A stretch of DNA of 64,000 bases from positions 248,001 through 312,000 of the forward strand of contig CANMZB010000001.1 of assembly GCA_947502265.1 (NCBI GenBank), written 5' to 3'. Below are positions 55,863-64,000 of this stretch, piece by piece. The DNA is from an uncultured Sulfitobacter sp. Its GTDB lineage: Bacteria; Pseudomonadota; Alphaproteobacteria; Rhodobacterales; Rhodobacteraceae. Made by a program: the position numbers and the translations under genes. Positions within the stretch are counted from its first letter, which is position 1, and the number at the start of each line of letters is the position of its first letter. The notes beneath the pieces were generated by a model that saw nothing but the letters and a program-made list of their open reading frames with translations, was not told the origin of the DNA and searched no databases.

Positions 55863-55882
55863 ATTTTGAGGGGGCTCCACCC

Positions 55883-56659
55883 ATGCTACTGGCCATTGAT
55901 TGCGGCAATACGAATACCGTGTTTTCCATCTGGGACGGAACCGAATTCATTGCGACATGGCGTATGGCAACAGATTGGCAGCGCACGGCGGATCAGTATT
56001 ACGTTTGGTTAAGCACGCTGATGAAGCTGCAAAAGATCGAGGCCGACATCACGGACATGATCGTGTCTTCCACAGTGCCGCGCGTGGTGTTTAATCTGCG
56101 CGTGCTGGCAGACCGTTATTTCCAAACGCGCCCCATCGTGGTGGGCAAGCCCGAGTGCCGGTTGCCGATCCCTGTGCGCGTGGATGAAGGCACGGCCGTC
56201 GGGTCGGACCGTTTGGTTAATACTGTTGCGGGTCATGACCTGTATGGTGGCGACCTGATTGTAGTGGATTTTGGAACCGCCACGACGTTCGATGTGGTTG
56301 CGGCTGATGGTGCCTATGTGGGCGGTGTGATTGCCCCCGGTGTGAACCTGTCGCTGGAGGCACTGCATAATGCGGCGGCTGCCTTGCCGCATGTCGATAT
56401 TTCAAGACCGCCCCATGTGGTGGGGACGAATACTGTGACTTGCATGCAATCGGGCGTCTTTTGGGGTTATATCGGGCTCGTGCGTGAGATATGTGCGCGG
56501 ATAAAGGCGGAGCGCGAACGCGACATGCGTGTGATCTCCACCGGCGGGCTCGCGCCGCTGTTTCAGCAGGCCGAGGCGCTCTTTGATGAATACCATGATG
56601 ATCTGACAATGCACGGTCTGACCGTGATCCATAAGTATAATAAGGAATTAGCTGAATAA
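55883..56659 (+). CDS. coaX: Type III pantothenate kinase
   Basis: CoaX phosphorylates pantothenate in the first step of coenzyme A synthesis and needs a monovalent cation. The 258 residues of the actin-like ASKHA fold show phosphate-1 LLAIDCGNTNTVFSIWDG at the N-terminus, the middle motif GSDRLVNTVAG near residue 109, and VVDFGTATTFDVVAADGAYVG near residue 129. VISTGGLAPLF near residue 216 is the adenosine motif. TTTTGAGGGGGCTCCACCC precedes the ATG. Its stop shares one base with the rnj start (TAATG), so the two are coupled. Confidence 0.95.
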   Translation: MLLAIDCGNTNTVFSIWDGTEFIATWRMATDWQRTADQYYVWLSTLMKLQKIEADITDMIVSSTVPRVVFNLRVLADRYFQTRPIVVGKPECRLPIPVRVDEGTAVGSDRLVNTVAGHDLYGGDLIVVDFGTATTFDVVAADGAYVGGVIAPGVNLSLEALHNAAAALPHVDISRPPHVVGTNTVTCMQSGVFWGYIGLVREICARIKAERERDMRVISTGGLAPLFQQAEALFDEYHDDLTMHGLTVIHKYNKELAE

Positions 56660-58326
56660 TGAGCAGCGAGAGATTGATCTACCTGCCCCTCGGTGGGGCG
56701 GGCGAAATTGGCATGAATGCCTATGTCTATGGCTACGGAAAACCCGGCAAGGAGCGGCTTATTGTCGTTGATATTGGCGTGGCGTTCCCCGACATGGACA
56801 CATCCCCCGGCGTTGATTTGATCATCGCCGACATCGACTGGCTGGTGAAACGCCGCAGCCAGATCGAAGCGGTGTTTGTGACCCACGCACACGAAGACCA
56901 CGTGGGCGGCATCGCGCATACCTATGACCGGCTACAAGCGCCGATCTATGCGCGCAAGTTCACCGCGAACATCGCCAAACGCAAGATGGACGAATATAGC
57001 CATCCCGAAGACGCGATCCGCATCGTCGGGGTGTTCCCCCATCAGGTAGATGCAGGGCCGTTCAAGGTGGGCTTCCAGCCGATTTCCCACTCCATCCCCG
57101 AAAGCTCTGCTTTGGTGATCGACACGCCTGCGGGCCGGATCGTCCATTCGGGCGATTTCAAGGTCGACCTGACCCCCGGTGTGGGCGAAGCGTTTGATCC
57201 GGCGGCGTTCGAAGAGATCGCCAAGGGCGGCGTTAAAGCGTTGATCTGCGACAGCACGAACGTGTTCAGCCCCGAAGCGGGCCGTTCGGAAGCCACGCTT
57301 GGCCCTGCCATCGAAGAGCTTGTCGCGTCGGCAAAGGGCATGGTCGTTGCGACCACGTTTGCCTCCAACGTTGCGCGCGTGAAGACGCTGGCCGAAGCGG
57401 GCGTGCGGGCAGGGCGGTCTATCGTTCTGTTGGGCCGTGCGATGAACCGTATGGTTGATGCGTCGCAGGAAACCAAGGTGATGGACGACTTTCCCGCCAC
57501 GATCAGCCCCGAACAGGCCCGCGATCTGCCGCGTGAAAATGTGATGCTGCTGGTCACCGGTTCGCAGGGCGAGCGCCGTGCGGCGAGCGCGCAACTGGCA
57601 CGTGGTAAATATATGGGGCTTGAGATGAAAGAGGGCGATATGTTTCTCTTTTCGTCCAAAACCATTCCGGGCAACGAGCGCGGCGTGATCCGCATCATGA
57701 ACCAATTCTCTGAAATTGGCGTGGATATTGTGGACGATGAGGGTGGCAAATACCATGTGTCGGGCCACGCCAATCGCCCCGATCTGGAAACCGTGCATGA
57801 TTTGATCAAGCCACAGATCCTGATCCCGATGCACGGCGAGCATCGTCATCTGCGCGAGCATGTGAAGATCGCGGATGCCAAGGGCATTGCCGGTGTTCTG
57901 GCTGTCAACGGCATGATGATCGACCTGTCGGGCAATGCGCCCAAGGTCGCGGAATATGTCGAGACGGGCCGAACCTATCTGGACGGCTCGGTTCAGATCG
58001 GCGCGTTGGACGGGGTTGTACGTGACCGCATCCGCATGGCGCTGAACGGTCACATGACGGTGACGGTTCTGATGGACGAGCAGGACGAGCCCTTGGGTGA
58101 TCCGTGGGTCGATGCGTTGGGCCTGCCCGAGCAGGGCAGGAGCAAATCCACGTTGGTTGATGTCGTCGAGCATGATCTGGCACAATGGCTTGGCCGCGCA
58201 GGCGCCAAGACGTTGCGTGATGACAAGGCGCTTGATGACGGGTTGCGCAAGATTGCGCGCCAGTCCACCAACAACGAGATCGGCAAGAAGCCTGAAGTGA
58301 CCATCGTTGTCAGCCGCCTGAGCTGA
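56659..58326 (+). CDS. rnj: Ribonuclease J
   Basis: RNase J is a metallo-beta-lactamase/beta-CASP enzyme with 5'-3' exo- and endonuclease activity in RNA processing. The 555 residues have VTHAHEDHVGGIAHTYDRL near residue 74 (zinc ligands), PISHSIPESSALVID near residue 140, VHSGDFKVDLTP near residue 166 and the beta-CASP segments SHGQGERR-like VTGSQGERRAA near residue 301 and YHVSGHANRPDLE near residue 365. The C-terminal domain follows from about 440. Start coupled to coaX. A strong bidirectional terminator lies 20 bases past the stop. Confidence 0.95.
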   Translation: MSSERLIYLPLGGAGEIGMNAYVYGYGKPGKERLIVVDIGVAFPDMDTSPGVDLIIADIDWLVKRRSQIEAVFVTHAHEDHVGGIAHTYDRLQAPIYARKFTANIAKRKMDEYSHPEDAIRIVGVFPHQVDAGPFKVGFQPISHSIPESSALVIDTPAGRIVHSGDFKVDLTPGVGEAFDPAAFEEIAKGGVKALICDSTNVFSPEAGRSEATLGPAIEELVASAKGMVVATTFASNVARVKTLAEAGVRAGRSIVLLGRAMNRMVDASQETKVMDDFPATISPEQARDLPRENVMLLVTGSQGERRAASAQLARGKYMGLEMKEGDMFLFSSKTIPGNERGVIRIMNQFSEIGVDIVDDEGGKYHVSGHANRPDLETVHDLIKPQILIPMHGEHRHLREHVKIADAKGIAGVLAVNGMMIDLSGNAPKVAEYVETGRTYLDGSVQIGALDGVVRDRIRMALNGHMTVTVLMDEQDEPLGDPWVDALGLPEQGRSKSTLVDVVEHDLAQWLGRAGAKTLRDDKALDDGLRKIARQSTNNEIGKKPEVTIVVSRLS

Positions 58327-58346
58327 TAACCTCATACAGAGAATAC

Positions 58347-58376
58347 AAAAAACCCGCAGCAAGCTGCGGGTTTTTT
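58347..58376. terminator. Bidirectional terminator between rnj and the DEAD-box gene
   Basis: AAAAAACCCGCAG pairs with CTGCGGGTTTTTT around CAAG, giving A- and T-tracts on both sides. It can therefore end the rightward nuo-birA-coaX-rnj transcript and the leftward helicase transcript. Confidence 0.92.
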
Positions 58377-58413
58377 CGTTTTGATGGTCCGGTTGGCTGA
58401 CGCTGGGGTCGGC

Positions 58414-59946
58414 TCAGTTTTCGCGATCTTCGAAGCTGAACTCGATAAAGCCGGGCGTGTGATCGCCCAGACCCACAACTTTGTTGCCGCCCCGGTCATC
58501 CCGGTTTGAATTGCGGTTGTTCGATCCGCCACGGCCGCGCGAGGAAGAACCGCGCGGATTGCTGTTTTCGCTTTTCTGCGGTGCAGGGGTCTGCTGCTCT
58601 GCCGGCTTTTCGGGAGCGGGCTTTGTGGCCTTGGGTGCCGGCTTTTCCACCTGCGGCTTGGGCGTCTCGACTGCTGCGGCGGGCTCTTTGGGGGTGTCCT
58701 GCTTGCGGCTACGGGTACGGGTACGGGTGCGCTTTGGCTTGTCCGCAGTTGACGCCTCATCGGTGACCTTCGGTCCCTCATCGGCAGGGGCAGCACCGCC
58801 CAAGGGGTTGTCCAGACGCGGAATGGGCTTTTGAACCAACCGCTCGACATCCTCAAAGTTTTTCTCGTCGCGCGGAGTGCAGATCATGATGGCTTTGCCA
58901 TCACGGCCCGCACGGCCGGTGCGCCCGATCCGGTGCACATAATCCTCGGCATGGCTTGGCACGTCATAGTTGAACACATGGCTTACCGCAGGCACGTCAA
59001 GGCCGCGCGCGGCCACGTCGGAGGCGACAAGAAAGCGCAGTTCGCCCGCACGGAATCCGTCAAGGGTTTTGGTCCGCTGGCTTTGGTCCAGATCGCCGTG
59101 GATCGGCGCGGCGTCATAGCCGTATTTCTTCAACGACTTCGCGACGGCATCCACATCCATCTTCCGGTTGCAAAAGATGATCGCGTTAGAGCATTTGTCG
59201 CCCTCAGCGTCGATCAGAGCGCGCAGAGTTTTGCGCTTTTCGGTGGCTTCGCGGTCTTTGCGCGAGGCTTTGAACATCAGCACACCTTGGGTAATATTTT
59301 CGCCGGTTGTGGCCTGACGGGCAACCTCGATCCGCTCGGGGTTGCTGAGGAAGGTGTTTGTGATCCGTTCGATTTCGGGCGCCATAGTGGCCGAAAAGAA
59401 CAGCGTCTGACGGGTAAAGGGCGTCAGACCAAAGATGCGTTCGATGTCCGGAATAAAGCCCATGTCGAGCATCCGGTCGGCCTCGTCTACCACCATCACC
59501 TTGACGTCGGTCAGGATCAGCTTGCCGCGCTCGTGGTGATCGAGCAGGCGGCCGGGGGTGGCGATCAGAACGTCAACGCCTTTGTCGATCAGCTTGTCTT
59601 GTTCCTTGAACGAGACGCCGCCGATCAGCAGTGCTTTGGTCAGTTTGAGGTGCTTTGTGTAGGTGTCGAAGTTTTCCGCCACCTGAGCAGCCAGTTCGCG
59701 CGTCGGGCACAGCACAAGGCTGCGCGGCATGCGCGCGCGTGCGCGACCGCGTGCCAGAGCGGTAATCATCGGCAGCACGAAGCTGGCGGTTTTGCCGGTG
59801 CCGGTCTGGGCAATGCCCAAAACGTCACGACCCGCCAATGCGGCGGGAATGGCACCTGCCTGAATCGGCGTCGGGGTTTCATAACCCGCCTCTTCGATGG
59901 CTTTGAGGACTTTGGGGTTCAGGCTCAGATCGGAGAATTTTATCAT
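58414..59946 (-). CDS. DEAD-box RNA helicase (RhlE-like)
   Basis: This is a 510-residue ATP-dependent RNA helicase. The core (about 1-380) has the Q motif FSDLSLNPKVLKAIEEAGYE and TPIQ, motif I AQTGTGKTAS near residue 45, motif II VDEADRMLDMGFIP near residue 154, motif III FSATMAPEI near residue 184 and motif VI HRIGRTGRAGRDGKA near residue 331. The tail (about 395-495) is low in complexity: KRTRTRTRSRK, then Pro/Ala/Lys-rich sequence, then an Arg/Gly/Asn-rich stretch SSRGRGGSNNRNSNRDDRGG likely to bind RNA. I start at ATG 59944-59946 (MIKFSDLSL). Convergent with rnj. Confidence 0.93.
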   Translation of the reverse strand: MIKFSDLSLNPKVLKAIEEAGYETPTPIQAGAIPAALAGRDVLGIAQTGTGKTASFVLPMITALARGRARARMPRSLVLCPTRELAAQVAENFDTYTKHLKLTKALLIGGVSFKEQDKLIDKGVDVLIATPGRLLDHHERGKLILTDVKVMVVDEADRMLDMGFIPDIERIFGLTPFTRQTLFFSATMAPEIERITNTFLSNPERIEVARQATTGENITQGVLMFKASRKDREATEKRKTLRALIDAEGDKCSNAIIFCNRKMDVDAVAKSLKKYGYDAAPIHGDLDQSQRTKTLDGFRAGELRFLVASDVAARGLDVPAVSHVFNYDVPSHAEDYVHRIGRTGRAGRDGKAIMICTPRDEKNFEDVERLVQKPIPRLDNPLGGAAPADEGPKVTDEASTADKPKRTRTRTRSRKQDTPKEPAAAVETPKPQVEKPAPKATKPAPEKPAEQQTPAPQKSENSNPRGSSSRGRGGSNNRNSNRDDRGGNKVVGLGDHTPGFIEFSFEDREN

Positions 59947-60070
59947 GTGTATCCGTATGTTGCGGACACTGATATGGCCCGCGGCAGCGTTGATGTCGGC
60001 CCGCATGGCCCAAACGGCGGCCCGTGCCGCGACATGTTACGGTTGCGCATAGCAAGTTGCGGGGGGGGCG

Positions 60071-61018
60071 TCAAATATTAGGGAAGTCGGGGAAGTGTTG
60101 TGCCATCGCGGCGTCGAAATCTAAGCGTGCCTGATACAGCAGATCATGCGCGGCAAGGCGCGCGCGCAAGGCTGGCGAGTCGGCGCAAACTTCATCAAAA
60201 AAGTGGCGCAGCCCGTCGTTGCCTGCCTCCTGTTCAATCAGTTCGAAAAGTTCGTGAACCGTGATGCCCCCCTGATCGCGCGCGCGGGCGGGGCCCAGAT
60301 CGGCACGATAAGAGCCCTGGGCGAAGCGGTAGGCGTAGTGTTTTTGCCAGACGTCCCAGTCGGGGGCGTGGAAATGCGCCAGATGGAGCTGCGGCAGTTC
60401 TTGTTGGCCGGGGTTCATTTCTCCATCAAGAAACGCGTTGTGGATGCGGAATTTCACATCACCCAAACCGGTGCGGATGAAGATTTTGCCCGCGATATGG
60501 CTTAGAAATCCGCCTTTCAGGTGTTGCCCGAATTCAGGGTAAAGTGCGGTGACGGTTTTTTCACGTGTGCGTCCGGCGGGAATGAATTTCTTGAAGGCGG
60601 CACCGGTCTGCGGATCGCCACCCGCAAGCAGTTCCATCGGGCGGGCGCGTGCGCACAGCACATCGGGCGCCAGCGTGTCGAGGAGGGCGCAAACGGGGCT
60701 TTCGCCGATCAGAAACTCGTCCACATCCATATGGATCAGCCAGTCAACGTCATCCGCACGCTTGTAGGCGCGGGTGGCGTTAAAGGTCTGGCGTGATTGG
60801 TGTTTTTCGGGACGCTTGTTGTTGTGGCGCTTCCAGTAGCCGTCATCGCAACGCACCACGCGGGTGCGGGGCTGGTTTTTTAGCGCCTCCTGAGCGTCCG
60901 GGCAGGGCGCATCGAGGTAGATGTAGATGCGGTGCGCGCCCTGCTCGAGATGGTAGGCGGCAAAGCGCAGGATCGCAGGCGCGTCGGCCTTGATGGTGGC
61001 GACAATGCCCCAGGTCAT
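60071..61018 (-). CDS. Family 2-type glycosyltransferase
   Basis: This 315-residue cytoplasmic protein has a GT-A-like N-terminal half: TWGIVATIKADAPAILRFAA, YIYLDAPCPDAQEA near residue 34, then VDWLIHMDVDEFLIGES near residue 91, where DVDEF is the metal-binding DxD. The late segment LHLAHFHAPDWDVWQKHYAY near residue 213 is typical of the Glyco_tranf_2_4 subgroup found in roseobacters. Donor and acceptor are unknown; a surface polysaccharide role is likely. I start at ATG 61016-61018; a GTG nine codons upstream is possible. It lies 30 bases after the prfC stop on the same strand. Confidence 0.8.
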   Translation of the reverse strand: MTWGIVATIKADAPAILRFAAYHLEQGAHRIYIYLDAPCPDAQEALKNQPRTRVVRCDDGYWKRHNNKRPEKHQSRQTFNATRAYKRADDVDWLIHMDVDEFLIGESPVCALLDTLAPDVLCARARPMELLAGGDPQTGAAFKKFIPAGRTREKTVTALYPEFGQHLKGGFLSHIAGKIFIRTGLGDVKFRIHNAFLDGEMNPGQQELPQLHLAHFHAPDWDVWQKHYAYRFAQGSYRADLGPARARDQGGITVHELFELIEQEAGNDGLRHFFDEVCADSPALRARLAAHDLLYQARLDFDAAMAQHFPDFPNI

Positions 61019-61048
61019 GGGGCGAGTGTCAGGGCGTGTGCGCACGGG

Positions 61049-62668
61049 CTACACCATCATTTCCTTGGTCGCCGTCAGCGTGATATCGGGATAGTCGCGG
61101 TCAACGCGATCAATGTCCCACTGAAGGCGGGTGAGGTAGACGATATCGCCGTCGTGATCATGGGCGATGTGCAGTTTGTTGGCCTCGGCGAAGGTGTCGA
61201 CGGCGGCCTTGGGGCCGTTGACCCAACGTGCGGAAACGAACTGTGACTGTTCGAAGCGCACGGGAAGCCCGTATTCCAGCTCGATCCGGGAGGCGAGGAC
61301 TTCGAACTGCAACTGGCCCACAACGCCGACAACAAAACCGGCACCGATCGAGGGTTTGAACACTTTCGCGGCCCCTTCTTCAGCGAATTGCATCAGCGCT
61401 TTTTCGAGGTGTTTGGATTTCAAAGGATCGCCCGCGCGTACCCCTTGCAGCAGTTCGGGCGCGAACGACGGAATGCCGGTGACGCGCAGCGCTTCGCCTT
61501 CGGTGAGCGTGTCACCGATGCGCAACTGGCCGTGGTTGGGAATGCCGATGATGTCACCCGCCCACGCCTCTTCTGCCAACTCGCGATCCGACGCGAGGAA
61601 CATCACCGGATTGGTAATGCTCATCTGCTTTTTGGAGCGCACATGGGTGAGTTTCATACCGCGCAGGAAGTGGCCGGAGGCGAGGCGGACAAAGGCGACG
61701 CGGTCGCGGTGCTTGGGATCCATGTTCGCCTGTACCTTAAAGACAAAGCCGGAAACCTTTGTTTCTTCGGGCAAAATCTGGCGTGGCTCGGCGGATTGGA
61801 TTTGCGGCTCTGGCCCGTAGGTCGCGATGCCGTCCATCAATTCCTTGACGCCGAAAGAGTTGATCGCAGAGCCGAACCAGATCGGCGTGAGCGAGCCTTC
61901 GGCCATCAGTTCCGCGTCCAGAGGTGGCATCAATTCGCGCACCATCTCCAGATCTTCGCGCAGCTTTTCGAGCAGACCGGCGGGCACATGTTCGGCCAGT
62001 TTGGGGTCGTCCAACCCTTCGATGCTGATGCTCTCGGAGATCTTGTTTCGGTCGGCGCGGTCCATCAGTTCAAGCCGGTCGCGCAGGATGTCGTAGCAGC
62101 CGATAAAATCGCGGCCAACACCGATGGGCCAGCTTGCAGGAGTCACGTCAATCGCCAGATTTTCCTGTATTTCGTCAATTATTTCAAAAACATCGCGGCT
62201 TTCGCGGTCCATTTTGTTACAGAAGGTAAGGATCGGCAAATCGCGCATCCGGCAGACTTCGAACAGCTTTTGGGTCTGTGATTCCACGCCCTTTGCGCCG
62301 TCGATAACCATGACGGCGGCGTCCACCGCGGTGAGCGTGCGATAGGTGTCTTCGGAGAAGTCCGAGTGACCGGGAGTGTCCACCAGATTAAAGCGGTAAT
62401 TCGTGTCTTTGTGCTGAAAGTCGAACGACATGGCAGAGGCCGAGACGGAGATGCCGCGGTCTTTTTCCATCGCCATAAAGTCGGAGCGCGTGCGCCGTGC
62501 CTCGCCCTTGGCGCGGACTTGTCCCGCCATCTGGATGGCCCCGCCGAACAGCAGGAATTTTTCGGTCAGCGTGGTCTTGCCCGCGTCGGGGTGGCTGATG
62601 ATCGCAAAGGTCCGGCGGCGCGCGATTTCGGGCGGCAGGGCGGGGCGGTTGTTTTGCGTATCGAGCAT
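61049..62668 (-). CDS. prfC: Peptide chain release factor 3
   Basis: RF3 is the GTPase that recycles RF1/RF2 from the ribosome after peptide release. The 539 residues have the G1 loop ISHPDAGKTTLTEKFL near residue 24, G3 VDTPGHSDFSEDTYR near residue 91, G4 FCNKMDRESRDVFE near residue 144 and the switch region GEARRTRSDFMAMEKDRGIS near residue 55. Domain II and III sequence (GQLQFEVLASRIELEYGLPV near residue 443) is intact. I start at ATG 62666-62668 (MLDTQNNRPALPPEIARRR). The frame is open 87 bases further upstream, where a short repeat array lies. Confidence 0.95.
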   Translation of the reverse strand: MLDTQNNRPALPPEIARRRTFAIISHPDAGKTTLTEKFLLFGGAIQMAGQVRAKGEARRTRSDFMAMEKDRGISVSASAMSFDFQHKDTNYRFNLVDTPGHSDFSEDTYRTLTAVDAAVMVIDGAKGVESQTQKLFEVCRMRDLPILTFCNKMDRESRDVFEIIDEIQENLAIDVTPASWPIGVGRDFIGCYDILRDRLELMDRADRNKISESISIEGLDDPKLAEHVPAGLLEKLREDLEMVRELMPPLDAELMAEGSLTPIWFGSAINSFGVKELMDGIATYGPEPQIQSAEPRQILPEETKVSGFVFKVQANMDPKHRDRVAFVRLASGHFLRGMKLTHVRSKKQMSITNPVMFLASDRELAEEAWAGDIIGIPNHGQLRIGDTLTEGEALRVTGIPSFAPELLQGVRAGDPLKSKHLEKALMQFAEEGAAKVFKPSIGAGFVVGVVGQLQFEVLASRIELEYGLPVRFEQSQFVSARWVNGPKAAVDTFAEANKLHIAHDHDGDIVYLTRLQWDIDRVDRDYPDITLTATKEMMV

Positions 62669-62736
62669 ATCGGCTGGGTGTTCCTGAGCGTCTGGGCGGC
62701 CCTGCGGTATGCGGGCCTGTGGGGCTGTGCACAAGG

Positions 62737-62765
62737 CGTACACCGGAGCGTACACATACCGTACA
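62737..62765. repeat. Three CGTACA hexamers spaced about one helical turn apart
   Basis: CGTACA occurs at 62737-62742, 62749-62754 and 62760-62765, at steps of 12 and 11 bases, in the 123 bases between the prfC start and the Hint gene stop. The array is flanked by TGTGCACAAGG (62726) and TGTGCAAGG (62774). Even spacing on one DNA face suggests a protein-binding array that could control prfC; it also overlaps a weak leftward promoter pattern (TTGCAC, 16 bases, TATGTG). Confidence 0.45.
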
Positions 62766-62791
62766 TACGCGCGTGTGCAAGGGTGGGGCCG

Positions 62792-63802
62792 CTACCTGCC
62801 CGAGGCTTTGCGCAGCAGATCGGCGGCATCGGGGCGCTTGAGCAGCCGTTCGTGCACGTCAAGACCGGCATGAGGCAGATCGGAGTGGCCGGGGATCACA
62901 TCGCCCAGAGCGTCGGACAAATCCTGCGGCAGCACCGGTTTTGTGCGGCTGTCGATCAACATGGATTCGGCGGCGATTCCTTCGGCGTAAATGATCTGGT
63001 GGCTATCAAAGAGCAGCTGGTAATAATCGACAAAGCCGCCTTCGGCCACGCGCACAGAGGTGCCGTTGACCAGGTGGCGTGCCTTGACCAACAACTCGGC
63101 GCGGCCCGCGCCAAGCTCGTCCGTGCGCTGGTAGATGAAAAGACGGTGATCGGGGCTGACGATCAGATCATTGGCGTTGCTCAGGGTGCCGGCAGCGATC
63201 AGGATCGGGGCGAATTCTCCGATGGCGCGGGCGGTGGTGGTGCCGATCCAGCGCAGGGTTTGCACGCCGTCGTCGCGCGTGAGGATACGATCACCGACCA
63301 TCAGATTTTCAACCGCGCGCTGTTCGCCCGAAGCGAGGGTGATGTGGGTGCCGTGGGTGAAGCTGACGCAGGCGACTTGCGCGAATGTGCGGCGCGCGCC
63401 GTCGCGATCGATTCCGACAAGACGGTACTCCACCTTCGACGCAAGTGCGGTGAAGGGCAGCAGGTAAACTTCGGCGACATGACCGGCCTCGTCGACCTCG
63501 ACCAGCAAAAGCGCATCCGAAATCGTGCCGTCCGGCGACATGAACGTCAGCGCGCTGTCGAGGTGCAGCGTGGCGCCGGGTGTGCCGATGGCCGTGTCAT
63601 GGCCCACACAAAAGCTGGCGTCATCGCGCGCAACAAGCGACAGGCGGGCAGGTTCCGATCCAAAGCCGAGTTCGTAAACGTCATCAAGGATCAGTTCGTT
63701 TGCGAAAGAAATCAGATCGCCCATGTTCGCGCCATCTGTTGCGCGAAATTGTGCCGCGACGAAGACCGGAACGCTTTGGGACGAGGGGGGGCCTTGGGTC
63801 AT
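62792..63802 (-). CDS. Hint (hedgehog/intein) domain protein
   Basis: This 336-residue protein has a Hint_2-type domain from about residue 147: SFTHGTHITLASGEQRAVEN, then VGDRILTRDDGVQTLRWIGT near residue 175 and the block SPDHRLFIYQRTDELGAGRA near residue 223. Hint domains carry out self-cleavage or acyl-shift chemistry on the preceding peptide bond. The usual first cysteine is serine here (Ser147), with a cysteine two residues before it. The N-terminal half (1-146) is a beta-rich domain of unknown role. There is no signal peptide. I start at ATG 63800-63802. Proteins like this are frequent in roseobacters; the function is not established. Confidence 0.8.
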   Translation of the reverse strand: MTQGPPSSQSVPVFVAAQFRATDGANMGDLISFANELILDDVYELGFGSEPARLSLVARDDASFCVGHDTAIGTPGATLHLDSALTFMSPDGTISDALLLVEVDEAGHVAEVYLLPFTALASKVEYRLVGIDRDGARRTFAQVACVSFTHGTHITLASGEQRAVENLMVGDRILTRDDGVQTLRWIGTTTARAIGEFAPILIAAGTLSNANDLIVSPDHRLFIYQRTDELGAGRAELLVKARHLVNGTSVRVAEGGFVDYYQLLFDSHQIIYAEGIAAESMLIDSRTKPVLPQDLSDALGDVIPGHSDLPHAGLDVHERLLKRPDAADLLRKASGR

Positions 63803-63947
63803 GGATCTGGATGCCTCTGCGATCAATGTTAAGAGAAAGGTAACTTAGGATTGTGGCGATGTGCGGTCAATGCGGCGGTCTTTTGCTGGCGTCTTCATTC
63901 GCGCTGGTGTTAGCTGTGTGTGAACACATTAACCGGAGGAAATGACG

Positions 63948-64000
63948 ATGGATTTAGGGATCAAAGGCAAGCGGGCGCTGGTATGTGCCTCGTCGAAGGG
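63948..64000 (+). CDS. SDR family oxidoreductase, N-terminal fragment (gene runs off the window)
   Basis: Only the first 17 codons are visible: MDLGIKGKRALVCASSKG, ending in the middle of the Gly-rich loop of a short-chain dehydrogenase. The ASSKG loop, in place of TGxxxGIG, fits the 3-oxoacyl-ACP reductase-like SDR branch that begins this way. The ribosome site GGAGGA ends seven bases before ATG 63948; an in-frame ATG at 63942 is only one base from that site and is rejected. Confidence 0.75.
   Translation, partial: MDLGIKGKRALVCASSK

Overview
The window reads as a continuous piece of chromosome from an alphaproteobacterium of the Rhodobacterales, most likely the Roseobacter group. The grounds are gene content and layout: an nuo operon interleaved with small proteins typical of that group (DUF5337- and DUF5333-like proteins, a NuoE with a long helix-hairpin-helix tail), nuoN followed by birA, coaX and an RNase J gene, a leucine-degradation (liu) cluster, an LpcC-type core glycosyltransferase beside waaA, and high-GC coding sequence with many 1- to 10-base gene overlaps. 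I saw no rRNA, tRNA, CRISPR array, insertion sequence, integrase or phage gene.

Layout. 1-3.6 kb: start of an SDR gene (minus) and the proton-translocating transhydrogenase pair pntA-pntB, closed by a terminator. 3.9-6.2 kb: a DUF3422 membrane protein converging on, and overlapping, a YeeE/YedE sulfur transporter. 6.4-16.6 kb: a peptide-type ABC system (binding protein and two permeases on minus, a fused double ATPase divergent on plus), then an ArgE-like deacetylase, a decayed oxidoreductase remnant and two tandem M20 amidohydrolases. Together these look like an uptake-and-hydrolysis module for peptides or N-acyl amino acids. 16.7-20 kb (minus): moaA-waaA-lpcC, joining molybdopterin synthesis to lipopolysaccharide core assembly. 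20.1-25.4 kb: a lipoprotein, an AlkD-like protein and glmU (minus), a gph-like phosphatase with a DegT aminotransferase (plus), and a PPOX-fold protein.

25.5-34.9 kb is a leucine/isovalerate catabolic operon: isovaleryl-CoA dehydrogenase, a small LprI-like protein, an AMP-forming acyl-CoA synthetase, a 40-codon micro-ORF, both methylcrotonyl-CoA carboxylase subunits, a GST, HMG-CoA lyase and methylglutaconyl-CoA hydratase. A palindrome just upstream of its first gene is a candidate operator. A secreted protein of unknown function follows on the minus strand.

36.4-58.4 kb is one long plus-strand unit: complex I genes nuoABCDEFGHIJKLMN with at least eight extra genes between them, then birA, coaX and rnj, ending at a strong bidirectional terminator. 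The extras are a second helix-hairpin-helix tail protein, a DUF5337 membrane protein, a MAPEG-like protein, two lipoproteins, a DUF5333-like exported protein, a carboxymuconolactone-decarboxylase-like protein and a 23-residue single-span peptide. These extras are the most rewarding part of the window. 58.4-64 kb holds a DEAD-box helicase, a family 2 glycosyltransferase, release factor 3 and a Hint-domain protein (all minus), then the start of another SDR gene.

Three copies of a 36-base element sit a few bases after stop codons, in the sense of the gene they follow (13718, 33157, and 20661 on minus). A second short repeat, GGCCAAATGAAGC, occurs three times (16654, 16670, 30503). All functional calls come from reading translated sequence by eye. 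No database search was run.
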